A stretch of DNA of 64,000 bases, from contig JAXBDG010000001.1 in the NCBI GenBank assembly GCA_036320915.1, forward strand, positions 930,001 to 994,000, written 5' to 3'. Position 1 is the first letter of the stretch; every line of letters starts with the position of its first letter. Below, in pieces: positions 35,694 through 46,125 of this stretch. Position numbers and translations under genes: made by a program. The notes below the pieces were generated by a model. The model was not told the origin of the DNA. It did no database searches and saw nothing but the letters and a program-made list of their open reading frames with translations. Origin of the DNA: Linnemannia elongata. Its lineage: Eukaryota; Mortierellomycota; Mortierellomycetes; Mortierellales; Mortierellaceae.

Positions 35694-35701
35694 CATAAAT
35701 A
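35694..35701 (+). promoter_or_regulatory. TATA-like box of small paralogue 3
   Basis: CATAAATA, about 111 bp upstream of the ATG at 35812, followed by a CAA-rich leader. Confidence 0.6.
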
Positions 35702-35811
35702 CCAGGCTCCTTCCCTCATAGCTTCCTCACTTCATTTTTCAACCAACAGCAAGAACCAGCAGCAAGAACCAACTCCTCCTTCTACATCCTCCCCACATAA
35801 CAGCACAAACA

Positions 35812-36030
35812 ATGAACATCTTTAAAAAGTCCAACAAGGACAAGACCGCCTCGGCTGCCAATACCCCTGCCCAGACCCCTGCTCAAACCCCTCGCGTCTC
35901 ATTGGAAGAGTCCCGCCCTGTCGACATGAACTCCAAGCAGCAGATGAAGCAGGCCCAGGACGCTGAGATGCTCCACAACCTCATGACCAAGGCCATGTCT
36001 GGCGGTCGCTTTGGCCCCTACATTCTTTAA
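35812..36030 (+). CDS. Small TPAQTPR-motif protein, paralogue 3 (72 aa)
   Basis: Intronless, 72 residues. Begins MNIFKKSNKDKTASAANT and carries a duplicated core, TPAQTPAQTPR, giving three TP sites. A helical middle contains MNSKQQMKQAQDAEML and HNLMTKAM. It ends GRFGPYIL. The ending resembles paralogue 4 (GPYVR), marking these two as the second subtype. The leader has the CAACAGCACAAACA type A/C-rich context seen before other highly expressed fungal ATGs (general knowledge). No targeting signal, and no known domain recognised. Confidence 0.78.
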   Translation: MNIFKKSNKDKTASAANTPAQTPAQTPRVSLEESRPVDMNSKQQMKQAQDAEMLHNLMTKAMSGGRFGPYIL

Positions 36031-37051
36031 AGGACTCCTTTCCTTGTCTGTCTCTCCTCTGTCGATCAAGTCCATCCCAAACTCATGGTCCCAATCCCCT
36101 TCCACTCGTTACACATATACCAAGCAAGCCACGAAGCAATCACTCCTAGCTGCCCCTCCTATCCCTTGTACTATAACACTCTCATCCTCTTCACCACTAA
36201 ACATCGTGTCATCGCATAATAAACTCAGTAGTTGCCTCATGCAAACGCGCTCCGCATTCATTCCATTCTATGCAACAACAACAACAACGACAACAACAAC
36301 GACAACAACAAAAAGTGCATGTAAAGTACATACTCTGAGAAACTGGTACTCATATCAGATAGGCGTCCAAACACAAACAAAGACGCGCGATTAAATATCG
36401 CTTATGCAAAAGGAATGCAGTCATTAGAGTCCTGAATTATCGCCACCCACCCCTTTTCTCCTCGATACCGAGCAAATAAGCGGATGGACCCGATCCTTTC
36501 AATCTCTGTCTTTTGTTCTATTTTGACGTTCTGCCCACTCTATTCTTCTTTCCTTCACATCATAATCCTCCGCCCCGCCCGCAGTTCGATTGAACAAAGG
36601 AAAGAAAAAGAAGAAAAGGAAGAGCTCTTTTTAGGCATCCTTCTCCTTCTCCTTCTTTCGAGCGGAGAGTACAGGCAAACGAGTTATTTTTTAACGCTTA
36701 TTTTCTTGCGCGGTTCATGGTCGGATATGGAAACGATGCCTCGTTGACGTTTTCAGACAAAGAGAACAGAGGGGAAGAGAGTTCAATTGTGTCGCCCCCA
36801 TTCATTCATCCCCTCATAACACGTACTGTGCTCATTCACTTTTACCCGCCCTTTCTTTCAGCCAAGTCTATTATTGCTTTGCTTACCCTTTGTTTTGCTT
36901 ACCCTTTGTGGCAAACAAACGCGCGGATGTGCCTCGATCTGTCCATTTTCCCCTTCAGTGCCCTGACCAACTGACGCAGACCTTCATTTAGACATCATCA
37001 GCAACTGCGGTCGGGCCTTGGCTAGCCTCTATGCACCTTAACCTCCACCCG
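36031..37051. other. Spacer between small paralogues 3 and 4
   Basis: 1.0 kb. Holds the 3' region of paralogue 3, a CAACAA/CGACAACAA repeat at about 36272-36312, and the upstream region of paralogue 4. No gene recognised. Confidence 0.5.
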
Positions 37052-37059
37052 TATAAATA
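37052..37059 (+). promoter_or_regulatory. TATA box of small paralogue 4
   Basis: TATAAATA, 127-134 bp upstream of the ATG at 37186; the leader between them is rich in CAACA. Confidence 0.7.
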
Positions 37060-37185
37060 TACGGCGCCTCGCCCACATTCCCCCTCTTCTCCTCACTCAC
37101 TACCCACAACAGCATCCAGCCCAACAGCAACAAAACCAACACAACCACAACAACTACCACCAAAAACAACACAAACATACCCAAG

Positions 37186-37380
37186 ATGCCTTCCTTCTTC
37201 AAGTCCTCGTCCTCCAAGAACCAGACCGCCTCGGCCGCCACCACCCCTGCCCAGACCCCCCGCAACTCGATCCACGAACAGCGCATCCACCAGGGTGTCA
37301 AGATGACCCCCGAGGAGGCCCTCTACAAGATCTCTCACAACATGATGTCCAACGCCGCCGCTGGTCCCTACGTCCGCTAA
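37186..37380 (+). CDS. Small TPAQTPR-motif protein, paralogue 4 (64 aa)
   Basis: Intronless, 64 residues, strongly codon-biased towards C-ending codons, consistent with high expression. Begins MPSFFKSSSSKNQTAS, then AATTPAQTPRNS, a middle with MTPEEALYKISHNMM, and ends AAAGPYVR. It has the family layout: basic/Ser-rich start, TP-TP core, short helix after MTPE, short hydrophobic/aromatic tail. The MTPE element is shared with paralogue 2 (MTPEALEAH), linking the two subtypes. The gene stops 228 bp short of the convergent TMF1-like gene. Function unknown. Confidence 0.8.
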   Translation: MPSFFKSSSSKNQTASAATTPAQTPRNSIHEQRIHQGVKMTPEEALYKISHNMMSNAAAGPYVR

Positions 37381-37608
37381 GCACAGGCCTCTTCAAGACT
37401 CCCCTCTCTGCTCGTCGAGGGACTTGTTCATAGCACCCCATACCAACACCATTGCATTTTAGCGGCTTGCGCCTTATACCTCTCCCATTCACTCTAGCAT
37501 ATCTTCAACAGCATTTTGTATCATAACTTCTCTCAAATATACCAACACATTCCTCAATGTTGCTTTGTACAAGAAGATGGATATAGATAATATGTTTAAA
37601 AAGGAAAT

Positions 37609-40600
37609 CTAATGAGCCGCGTTAGCCTTTCTCAGTTTCTCCAGTTGCGCGAGTAGTTCATTGATCTGGTCGCGGTAGGCTTCCTTTACATCAAGGATAT
37701 CCGCCCTCAACTCTTGCACCTCCTCCGTCTTCTCGCCCAGCATCTCCAGAGCTGCTCTATGGCGATCCTTCAGCAATGTCAACTCCTGTTCCAGATTTGG
37801 TACCTTGGCCGCTGCGCCTTGGAGTTCCTCTAGCTCCATCGTTACCTTGACCAACTCGTCTGATAGTTCATCTATTCGCCATACATACACAGTATTAGTT
37901 CTCAGACTCATGATAGCGAGATAACTGTAGTAAATTAAGCAAATTCAACAAAAGGCCTATCTTACCTTTGTTCCTGTTGGCAGAGCGAACTTGTTCAGCC
38001 AAGAAGGTGACCTGACCCTCAAGTTGACGGACCATCGTGTTCAGTCGTTCTATAGCAACGGCCTGTCCAGCATTGCTGCCACTACCGCCACCAAGTCCCA
38101 TGAGTCCCATCGTGGGTGTTCCTGGTCCCGCAACAATACCCGCCATGGTATGTGACGAACTACTGCGAGACAACGAAGGTGCCATACCATCCAGGCTAGT
38201 AGGGCTAGTCATCGACTCAAAACTGGTTCTGCCCTGAGAACCAGCCATCTTGCCCGCCATTGCACCTCCTCCGCCCAACATTGGCGAGTTGACAGAAGCA
38301 GCCGACGACGAGGGTCTCCGAGTATGAATAGAATCTGTTGTAGCGCTCAACAGATCGCCATCGCCGCCAGATTGGATAGGGCGTTGTTGTTGAAGCTGCT
38401 GGATCTGAGCCTTGAGCTTCTCGACCTCGGCCTGCTGTTGCTGGCGCCATTTCCGCTCGACATCCTCCTTGGCTTCCTCAACAGCCCGCTCACGGTTCAG
38501 ACGTTCGCGACTCAACTCTGCTTGTGCCTGACGTGCTGCTTCCTCCTTCTCCGCCAAGGCTCGCTTGCTGGTGTTCATATCAGACCGCAGTTGTGTGTCT
38601 GCGATCCTCAACGTCTCCAAGCGTGCTTCCAGAGCGATGATTTGCGACTTCTATAAGTGTAAATGAAAGGTAAAGGATTAGAGTCAAAACACAAGCAACG
38701 AGCCTAAATCCTTCGGCGCCAAAAAAGTAATTTTTTGTGCTTACCACTTCATCGAGCTTATCGCGAGCTGCTCGTTCACGCTCCTGTGCCTTCGTAGCGT
38801 TCTCTTCAGCCTCGGAAATGCGTCGTGTTAAGCTCTTCTCAACCTTGTCCCAGTTCCTGTTTGCCACTCCTTGCTGGTTTTGGAGGATCTCAATCTGGCG
38901 GAGAAGGGGTCGACGGGCTTCATCCAAGGTCTCCTGGAGTTCATAAGAATCGTGGTCGTTCTGTTCCAGACGCGCCTGCAGGCTCCTGATTTCCATGTAG
39001 AGCTGATCCTCCTTCTCGCCTGCAAGCTCCTCGCGGTTGGACAACGACACCCGAAGCTCTTGGATATCCTGGCGAAGATTCGACTCGACGGCTGCATGTT
39101 GGGCTTTGAGAGAATCCAGCTGCTCGTGCAAGTCTTCGTTCATCTTCATCTCACGCTCCAATGCGGCCGCATGTGTCTGACTGGACAACTCTGCCGATGC
39201 CTTGCGGGCCTCGGCCAGTTCTTGCCAAGCACGGTCCAGTCCCATCTGAAGATTTGCCTTGTCCTCTCGAAGTTGAATCAATTCAGCCTCGACTTTTGTC
39301 GCCTGCTTGTTCTGGCGCTGATTGATGTCGTGCAACGACCTGACCGATTCTATTCTCCTCAAAAAAACATATAGCATTGCGTTAGGCTTCTGCGAAAGTT
39401 TACATACCACAAGATAGAGGTTAGGTATCTCCGAAGTAAGCTCGTACCTTGGAGTTGCTTGTTCTCGTCAGTTAGCCTGGCGACCTTAGACTGAGCCTCG
39501 GTACAATCTGCGACAACCTTGTCCATTTTTTTTTGGGTGTCCATCTGTGCCTTCTCCATCTCGATAGTTTTCATCCGCAACGTCTTGATGGTCGTCAGAT
39601 GCTTGAACTCCTTCTTGGAGAGGACCTCACCTACTCACGCAAATATAATTAATGTAGGTGTAAATAAATAATTGACTTTCGACTTTCGGCAAAATAATGC
39701 CCCAAATCCAGGAACACGATAAAATTACCTTCTGCCAGTAATCCTCGGATCTGCTCGTCCTTCTCCTCCAAGAGTCCACGCTGCTCCTCCAAGGTCTTTT
39801 GGATCGACTTTGGCTGACTGGCAAGGTTGGACCCTCTGGCAACCTCCAGCTCCTTCTTTTGGGTTTCGATCATCTTCTCCAGTCCAGCAAGCTTGACCGC
39901 ATTCCGGGCATCTTCCGCAGTCTTGGCATCTTCCAGGTCGCGAAGCCTATCAATGAGTGTCGATTGTTCCTGCATGACCTTGAAAAGCTGCTCTTCACGT
40001 TGGTCCAGGACCCTCTTGAGAGGGTTTACGTCAGCAGTGGAGGAAACATCTTTTGTTGCTGATTCGGTTTGATTGGTGTCTTTGGTGGGCGATGAGGTTG
40101 TGATTGATTCAATCTTGAAGGCGTCCATTGGTGCTTGGTCAGACTCAACAGTACTGAGTGGGGTATCGGGTCGATCGTTTGAAACGGGCATGGCGATGTC
40201 GTTTTCAGAGGAGGTGCGAGTTGAAGTTTGCTCAAAGGGTGTAGCTGAAATATCTAGCTCTGCTGGAGTTTCGTCTTGAATGTTCTCCTGCGTCTCCTCC
40301 TGCTGTGGCGTTCCTGCTAGTTCTACGACCTCAATTGTGCTGGGTTGGTCGTTCGACTTCTCAATGGTAGCTCCGGGCTCGACCGCCTTGATGGTATCCG
40401 CGGATGTCTTGACCTCTGCCTCTGTCATAGGATCGACATATGTATCGTCCTTTGTCACCATAACGTCGGTTACCTTCTTGACCTGTTTCTGTTCATCCAC
40501 AGCATCACCTGCAGCCTTCTCCAGATTATCGTTGTTAACGTCGTTGTCGGCACTAGTTGGTTTAGTGGTTTCGGCATCGTCTGCTGTTGGCGCTGCCGTT

Positions 40601-41487
40601 TTTGGTTTCCGTTCGGACTTGTCCTCCTGGGTCGCTGAAGTGCCTTCTGCATCGCCTTCCTGTGCTGACATTTCGACCTTGACTGGAGTGACATTGCTCT
40701 GTGTTTCCTCCGCGTCGTCCTGTTGTATCAAGTCGTCGTCTTTACGGTCAAGGTCTGCAGAGTCCGATTTCCTGGCCGAAAGCGAAGGAGAGGTTCCTTT
40801 TGAGGGCGGAGGAGTTGTCGGAGGAGAGTCCGTCGGCTTTTTGAAAATACCTCTCATCCGTTGCTCCAGACGCTCCCTGTTGGCAGCAGCAGCTGCTGCG
40901 GCACTTGCACTCATTCCTGAACCGACGGGAGGCGTCGACATGCGTTTGACACCAGGGGCTGTGGTCACCATGCCTGTAAAGGGATCGACCGTGACCATAT
41001 CTTCGCTTTGACTACTGCTACGCCTGCTGGAATCATCCTGCAATGCCTTTGCACCGACCACGGATTTTCGCAAGTCCTGCGTGCTGGTTTTTCTACGGGC
41101 AGTCGATTTCTTGCCACGGTCGTCGTCGCTGTTAACTTCCTGAGAGCTTCGTGCGTCACCCTGAGCTGTTGTCGATGGGACCTGAGGTGATGCCTGTCGT
41201 TTCAGAGGGGCATCCTTGGTTGTAGGGGCCGCGGTGATGCTTGACGGCAAAATATTGGCGTGAGGCGAGAACGACGTTAAGGTGCCCGTGGCTCCACCAG
41301 GGATGGGGACTTGGATGTCCAGGACCATGTCGATTTTCGACTCTATTGATGACAATCCTTGCTTCAGAAAACTACCCCAGCCGCCACCGCCACTACCGCC
41401 ACCGCCACCGCCACTGCCGCTGTTCGAGGATGATCCGTTGGCATTGGAGCCAGAGCCTGAGCTAGAAGTACCAAAGAAGCTGCTCAT
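37609..41487 (-). CDS. TMF1/Sgm1-type Golgi coiled-coil protein (golgin)
   Basis: Five exons: 41487-39729, 39630-39448, 39349-38745, 38650-37966, 37871-37609; 1,164 residues. The N-terminus WGSFLKQGLSSIESKIDMVLDIQ matches the opening of TMF1 (TATA-element modulatory factor) and its yeast relative Sgm1. Residues ~60-480 are Ser/Thr/Asp/Glu-rich and disordered. From about residue 490 to the end the protein is nearly continuous coiled coil (EEQLFKVMQEQSTLIDRL onward), with a terminal block ELRADILDVKEAYRDQINEL that fits the TMF C-terminal Rab6-binding coiled coil. Family role: tethering at Golgi membranes with Rab6/Ypt6. The ATG at 41487 (MSSFFG) is preferred over one three codons upstream. A CACGTG box lies at 41786-41791, 300 bp upstream. 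Confidence 0.85.
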
Positions 41488-41848
41488 AATCAGCAATCCG
41501 TGTGGAGTCTCCGGTTCACACTAGTAGAGTCAAAATATATCGAAAAGTCGAGTGTCAAGATGAGCCGCATTTCGAAGTACGAAGTTGAAGTTGAAGGAGA
41601 ACATTTCCTGAATGAATGACAGGGTTCTTCCAAGAGAACGAAGCCTCACCTGCGATAATATACAATTATAAGGAGGTAAAGTGAACGAATGAAAAAAGTA
41701 TTGCGGACGGGCGAAGACAAAAGATGATGCCCCATGGCAGGTTGGCGCTCTTTTTGGGTGGGGTGAAGGCGAATGAAGGTTTCAGCACGTGATCTTCGCC
41801 ACGTCATTTTATTCAAAAACTGTAAAAAGAGATGAATAGACAGATAGT
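41488..41848. promoter_or_regulatory. TMF1-like promoter with CACGTG box
   Basis: 361 bp between the TMF1-like ATG and the Hsp70-like stop (both -). Contains CACGTG at 41786-41791; no clear TATA box seen. Confidence 0.45.
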
Positions 41849-44102
41849 TTAGAAAGTGTCCACTGCGTCGAACTGCAGGATGGTACTGTAGACTTTGTCG
41901 CCAACAACAGCCTCGGCTTTAATCTCGTTCAATCCGACATGCATGTTCACCTTAACCTTGACCTATTGGACGATATGTAGAAAAGACCATACATATGGGT
42001 CAGCAAGCAGATTTGTCCCTTTTTCGTAAAAAAAACAAAAGAGCGAAATAAGAGACATACCATGGATCCAAGACGAGACGAGGGTGCATGCGGGCATGGG
42101 ATAGGGATATCTGCGAGCTTGGACACACCAACGTCAGTTGTGTAGCGTGGTGGGTCTCCATCCATATCGGTAGCATACAGAGCAATGTTGTAATCCTCTG
42201 GTGCCTCCGAGTACTTTGTGAAAGAGAACTCGCGCGAAATACATTCGTCCACGTTGACTTTGTGGCCTTTTCGGACATAGGGCGAGAAACGATCAATGCA
42301 CCACACACCGTTGACCTCGAACTTGCGCTTGGCCAAAGGATCTTTGCCCTTCTCGAAAGGCTGATCAGAGGAAATACCGTAGCAACGACGAGCAATACGC
42401 GAGGTGACGACACGAGGGTTCAATCCGACGCAAACAGCCCCACGGACAACGGCCAACTCGGGACGAGGAGGGATAGAAATGAGTCCGACCTGTGAGCTGA
42501 ACTGGGCCTTGACACGACTGTAGAGATAGCTCGAAGATCCGAATCCTCCGACCAAGAAAATGGCTGAGCAGTTTCCAGCCTGAGTCAACTGCTCCTGAAT
42601 CAACGAAAGAACGTCCTTGACGACAGGTTCAAAGACGTGCTCCTTCAATTCCGCCGCTGTTAACACCAGGTAGCCATCATCGATACCAATGGCCTCGGGA
42701 TCCTCCAAATCTTCAAAGCACCTATTGGCAGGGAGCAGCAAGAACTGATCCTCGATACCGTCAAACTGGGGCTTGATCGCGTCAGCAAAGGTGTCGACCA
42801 AGTTGGGAATAATGTTGGCCGGGAAGTTGGCGGTGTGGTGACCAAACTTTTGATCCAGGAGACGACGCATGTGACGATCGAGGAAAACGGAACCACAGGA
42901 GGCACCGTGACCCTTGGTCACCTCCGAGAGTCTACGTCCAGCACTTGTCACTGCAATCTCAAAGACGATCAAATCGACAGTTCCTCCACCAGCATCGCAA
43001 ATCATGAAGCGGTCGCCATGTCCGAGGTCGAATTGGTCACACTTGCGCTCGCAGTACAGGGCTGCGGCCTCGGGCTCAGAGATCAACATGAGTCGGTCGG
43101 GATGGTCGCTCTCCTTGATGAGGCCGGCCTTAACGGCGGCTTGACGCATGACGTTCTTGGCTCTGTCGGACCACATTGCTGGCACGGTGAGACAGTATCT
43201 AAAGTGGTCGCGCTGAAAGTTCTTGGCGAATCCACGCATGATTTCGCCGACGACGTACTCGTGGAACGCCTCGAGATAGTGGGAGATGGCTTCGAGAACG
43301 GTGATGTCGACCTCCAGGGGTGAGTTTTGCATGTTTTCGTCCAGGTGGAGCTTGTACTGGTAGAGCAAGGTGTGGTGCCTGGCTGAGGGTCTGAGGGTCT
43401 CCAGCTTTGCCTTCCAACCCCAAGTGACCAACTTGTGCTCGGGGTCATCCTTCTTGTAGAGGTTCAAAGTAGGGGTCTTTGGATATTGAATGCTCTGCTT
43501 TGGCCTATGTATGGTTAACATACGTTAGAAATAAACGAAGAAAAAGCGGCGAGGGTACTCGCATTCACAATTAATTTTTCGACTGCTCAGGGGAGGCCAA
43601 GCTGAAAGATATGATGCATAGCACGGCGCAGAGGCAAAAGGAGAAGGCTGTTGTTTCCAGGATGATATAAATCGGTGTATGTATGGCACTGCTAGTTGTC
43701 ATTGATGCTGGGCCCTTACCATGATGTGATATCGATGACCTCCTTGTCATCCTGAGCATAGGCATAGGCACATCCTCTATTTTCATATAATGGGGCAGGG
43801 GTAGAAAAGAAAAGCTAATATTAGGATCCAAAGGCCCAAGAGGTGAGGCCTAGCCAAATCTATTTCGCACTGCCCCGAGACAAGTCAACAGATAAACGAA
43901 CAACGAACAAAACGAACGAACGAGCAAACGAACGAACGAGCGAACAAAGGATGCTTTTGTTGCGGAATAAAATAAAACAAGAAAGCCAATAGGTCTCAGT
44001 AGCAAAAACAAAAAAAAAGAGAGCTGCGTACGAGAAGGTGGTGCCAAAGTCGATGGCCATGACGATAGGGTAGTCCCTGGGGTTGAAGACTTGATGTTGC
44101 AT
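41849..44102 (-). CDS. HSPA12-like Hsp70-family protein
   Basis: Four exons: 44102-44032, 43776-43720, 43504-42061, 41962-41849; 561 residues. Actin/Hsp70 ATPase-fold motifs are in order: phosphate-1 loop MAIDFGTTFSGCAYAY (joined across introns 1), ISEPEAAALYCE, phosphate-2 loop MICDAGGGTVDLIVFEI, and the adenosine motif IFLVGGFGSSSYL. The insert and sequence type fit the divergent HSPA12 branch rather than canonical chaperones: there is no EEVD tail and no recognisable lid, and only ~150 residues follow the ATPase core. HSPA12-like genes are often expanded in fungi and their substrates are unknown. The small exon 2 (57 nt) and last exon (114 nt) keep the frame exactly. Intron 1 contains an AACG/AGCG repeat near 43900-43950. 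Confidence 0.87.
43900..43950. repeat. (AACG)n-type degenerate tetranucleotide array
   Basis: Repeats of AACG/AGCG/AACA in intron 1 of the HSPA12-like gene. Confidence 0.8.
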
Positions 44103-46125
44103 GGTGGACAACAATCAATGAATATTTATAAAGAGGAAGAAGGCGAGGTGATTAGGCGTGTGTGTAAGTATGGATGGAAGGAAGGAAGGGGAAGGGAAGG
44201 AGATGTACGAGTGAGAGTGTAAGAGTGCGAGGGTGTATGTGGAGGAGGGCTGAGCTGAGTTGGAGGGAGTGAGAGAGGGAGGAGGGGAATAGGAAAGACG
44301 AGGAAGGGAAGGGAAAGGGAAAAGAAAGAAAGAAAGAAAGAAAGAAGAAGTAGAAAGAGAAAGAGCAGAAGAGGGAAACAAAAAGGGAAGAGTGAAAATA
44401 GGGTACTGGACAGGGGACAGACAGAAGGGGAGACATCCCTCTATCACTCCATCCATAGACCAACTAATATGCACAGGAAAAACATAGGCTGACAAGGCAC
44501 GCTGACACAACACAACACAATGCACGGCACAGAAAACAAACGACAGTGGAGCAGCTGCACTCGCCATCCTCATCCTTGAAACAGACACATCCTTCCTATG
44601 TTAACAACTACAGTGAGTGAGCGAGAGGGTGGAAGATGATAGACATGACGGGCGAAGGTCGGGTTAGCAACAATCGAACGAACAGAGGTATAGACTTACT
44701 AACACCGCGAGTGTGTGATGGAGGTGGAACACTGTACAAAAGGGAGTCAAGTCGAAAACCAAAAAAAAAAAAAAAAAAAAAAAAAGGCAAGAGCCAAGAT
44801 GACATCCGTTGTTGATCGTGCTTGAATGGGCTGTGCACAAAAAACTCACAACAACAGCAATAACAAATGGGGTCGAAAAGTAACAAGAAGAATAAACACC
44901 ATCAAGACAACGAACGAGGAGAAAACGAAAAGGTGTAGAATTAGAGGGGTGAATGAGGGCAAGAAAGATAAAAGAAGACTTATCATACTCGATGATATTG
45001 GGTGGCAAAGTCTAACTACAAAGCCGCTGAAGGGAATCCCAGCATGCTATTTATGCCCTCGCCATCGACGGACAATCCCCTCCAAAAAGATGTTGGTTGT
45101 TTATTTGAAAGAGAAGGCGTCAACACGGGATGGACAATTGGACAAGCGGACATCTGTCAAGACTCGAGACAAAAGGGTGAAGGGGAAGGCAGGAAAGGAA
45201 GTGGCAAAACAAACAGGATGACAAAACTATTGTAACTTGTGAGTGCGTGCGTTTGTGTGTGTGTGTGCCTGGTGGCACAAAAACAAGAAGAAAAAAAGGG
45301 AAGAGATGGCCACGCCGTCCAGGAGGAACGAAGAAAAGGGCGAAGAAAAATCGATGGCAAGAAGGGAAAAGAGAGAGAGAGAGAGCAAAGGGGTAAACGG
45401 GAGTTTCGTTGGGAAGGAGCAAGCAAAAGGGAAAGAACAACGACAGTATCAACAAGCAAAACGAGAACGATGGCATGGGAGGATTGATAACTGCGATAGA
45501 AAGGTGGATTATTGATGTGTGCACCTTTCCAAAGGACAAGAAATAAAACCAGCCAGCCTTGTCTGCCTTTGTTTTCCTGCGGCAACAACAGCCCCTTTCC
45601 TTCATTCATATGACAACTGAGTAGAAGTGAAAAGAAGATAGAGGAAAAAGGAAGAAGTATAATGGGAACGATACCCGGAAGAAAGGACTAGACCACTCGC
45701 TGATAGACATTCGGTCCATCCAGAGTGTCAGAGGGGAGCCAGGCGGGGTGTCGTTCATTGTTATTACAGCATTAATGCCAGAATGTAGAGAGAAAGGAGA
45801 CGCCGTGACCTGGCCCCTACTTTTGTTATTATTAGTGTTCGTTCCCTTGTTGGCTGGCTTAGCTGGCTTACAGGCAGATGGCTGACTTTTTGGCTGTGTC
45901 CTTGTCTCGTCCTTTCAGCAGCCAGTCGCTTCCCTTTCACCCCTTCCCTCCATCAACTTTCCTTGCCCTTTTTATTTTCCCACTGACTTCTTTTTCGTTT
46001 TCATTCCTTTCCATCCCTCTCTTTCCTCTTCTCTTTTCTTCTCCTCTCTTCCCTTCTTTCCTCTCACCCCCACCTTCGCCAAAACAAGACAACTAACCAA
46101 CACCTCCCTTTCCTGCTCATTGCTA
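44103..46125. other. Divergent intergenic region: Hsp70-like and coiled-coil genes
   Basis: 2.0 kb, no supported gene. 44150-44400 is almost pure purine on the + strand (GGAAGG, GAAA repeats), the pyrimidine leader of the Hsp70-like gene. A24-25 run at about 44761-44785. 45240-45480 is purine-rich. 45890-46090 is pyrimidine-rich up to the ATG of the + gene. Open frames here are low complexity. Confidence 0.55.

Noticed and set aside
40280..41011. 243-codon + strand frame opposite the TMF1-like gene
   Set aside because: Antisense of the Ser/Thr/Asp-rich exon 1. Five exons on the - strand join perfectly.
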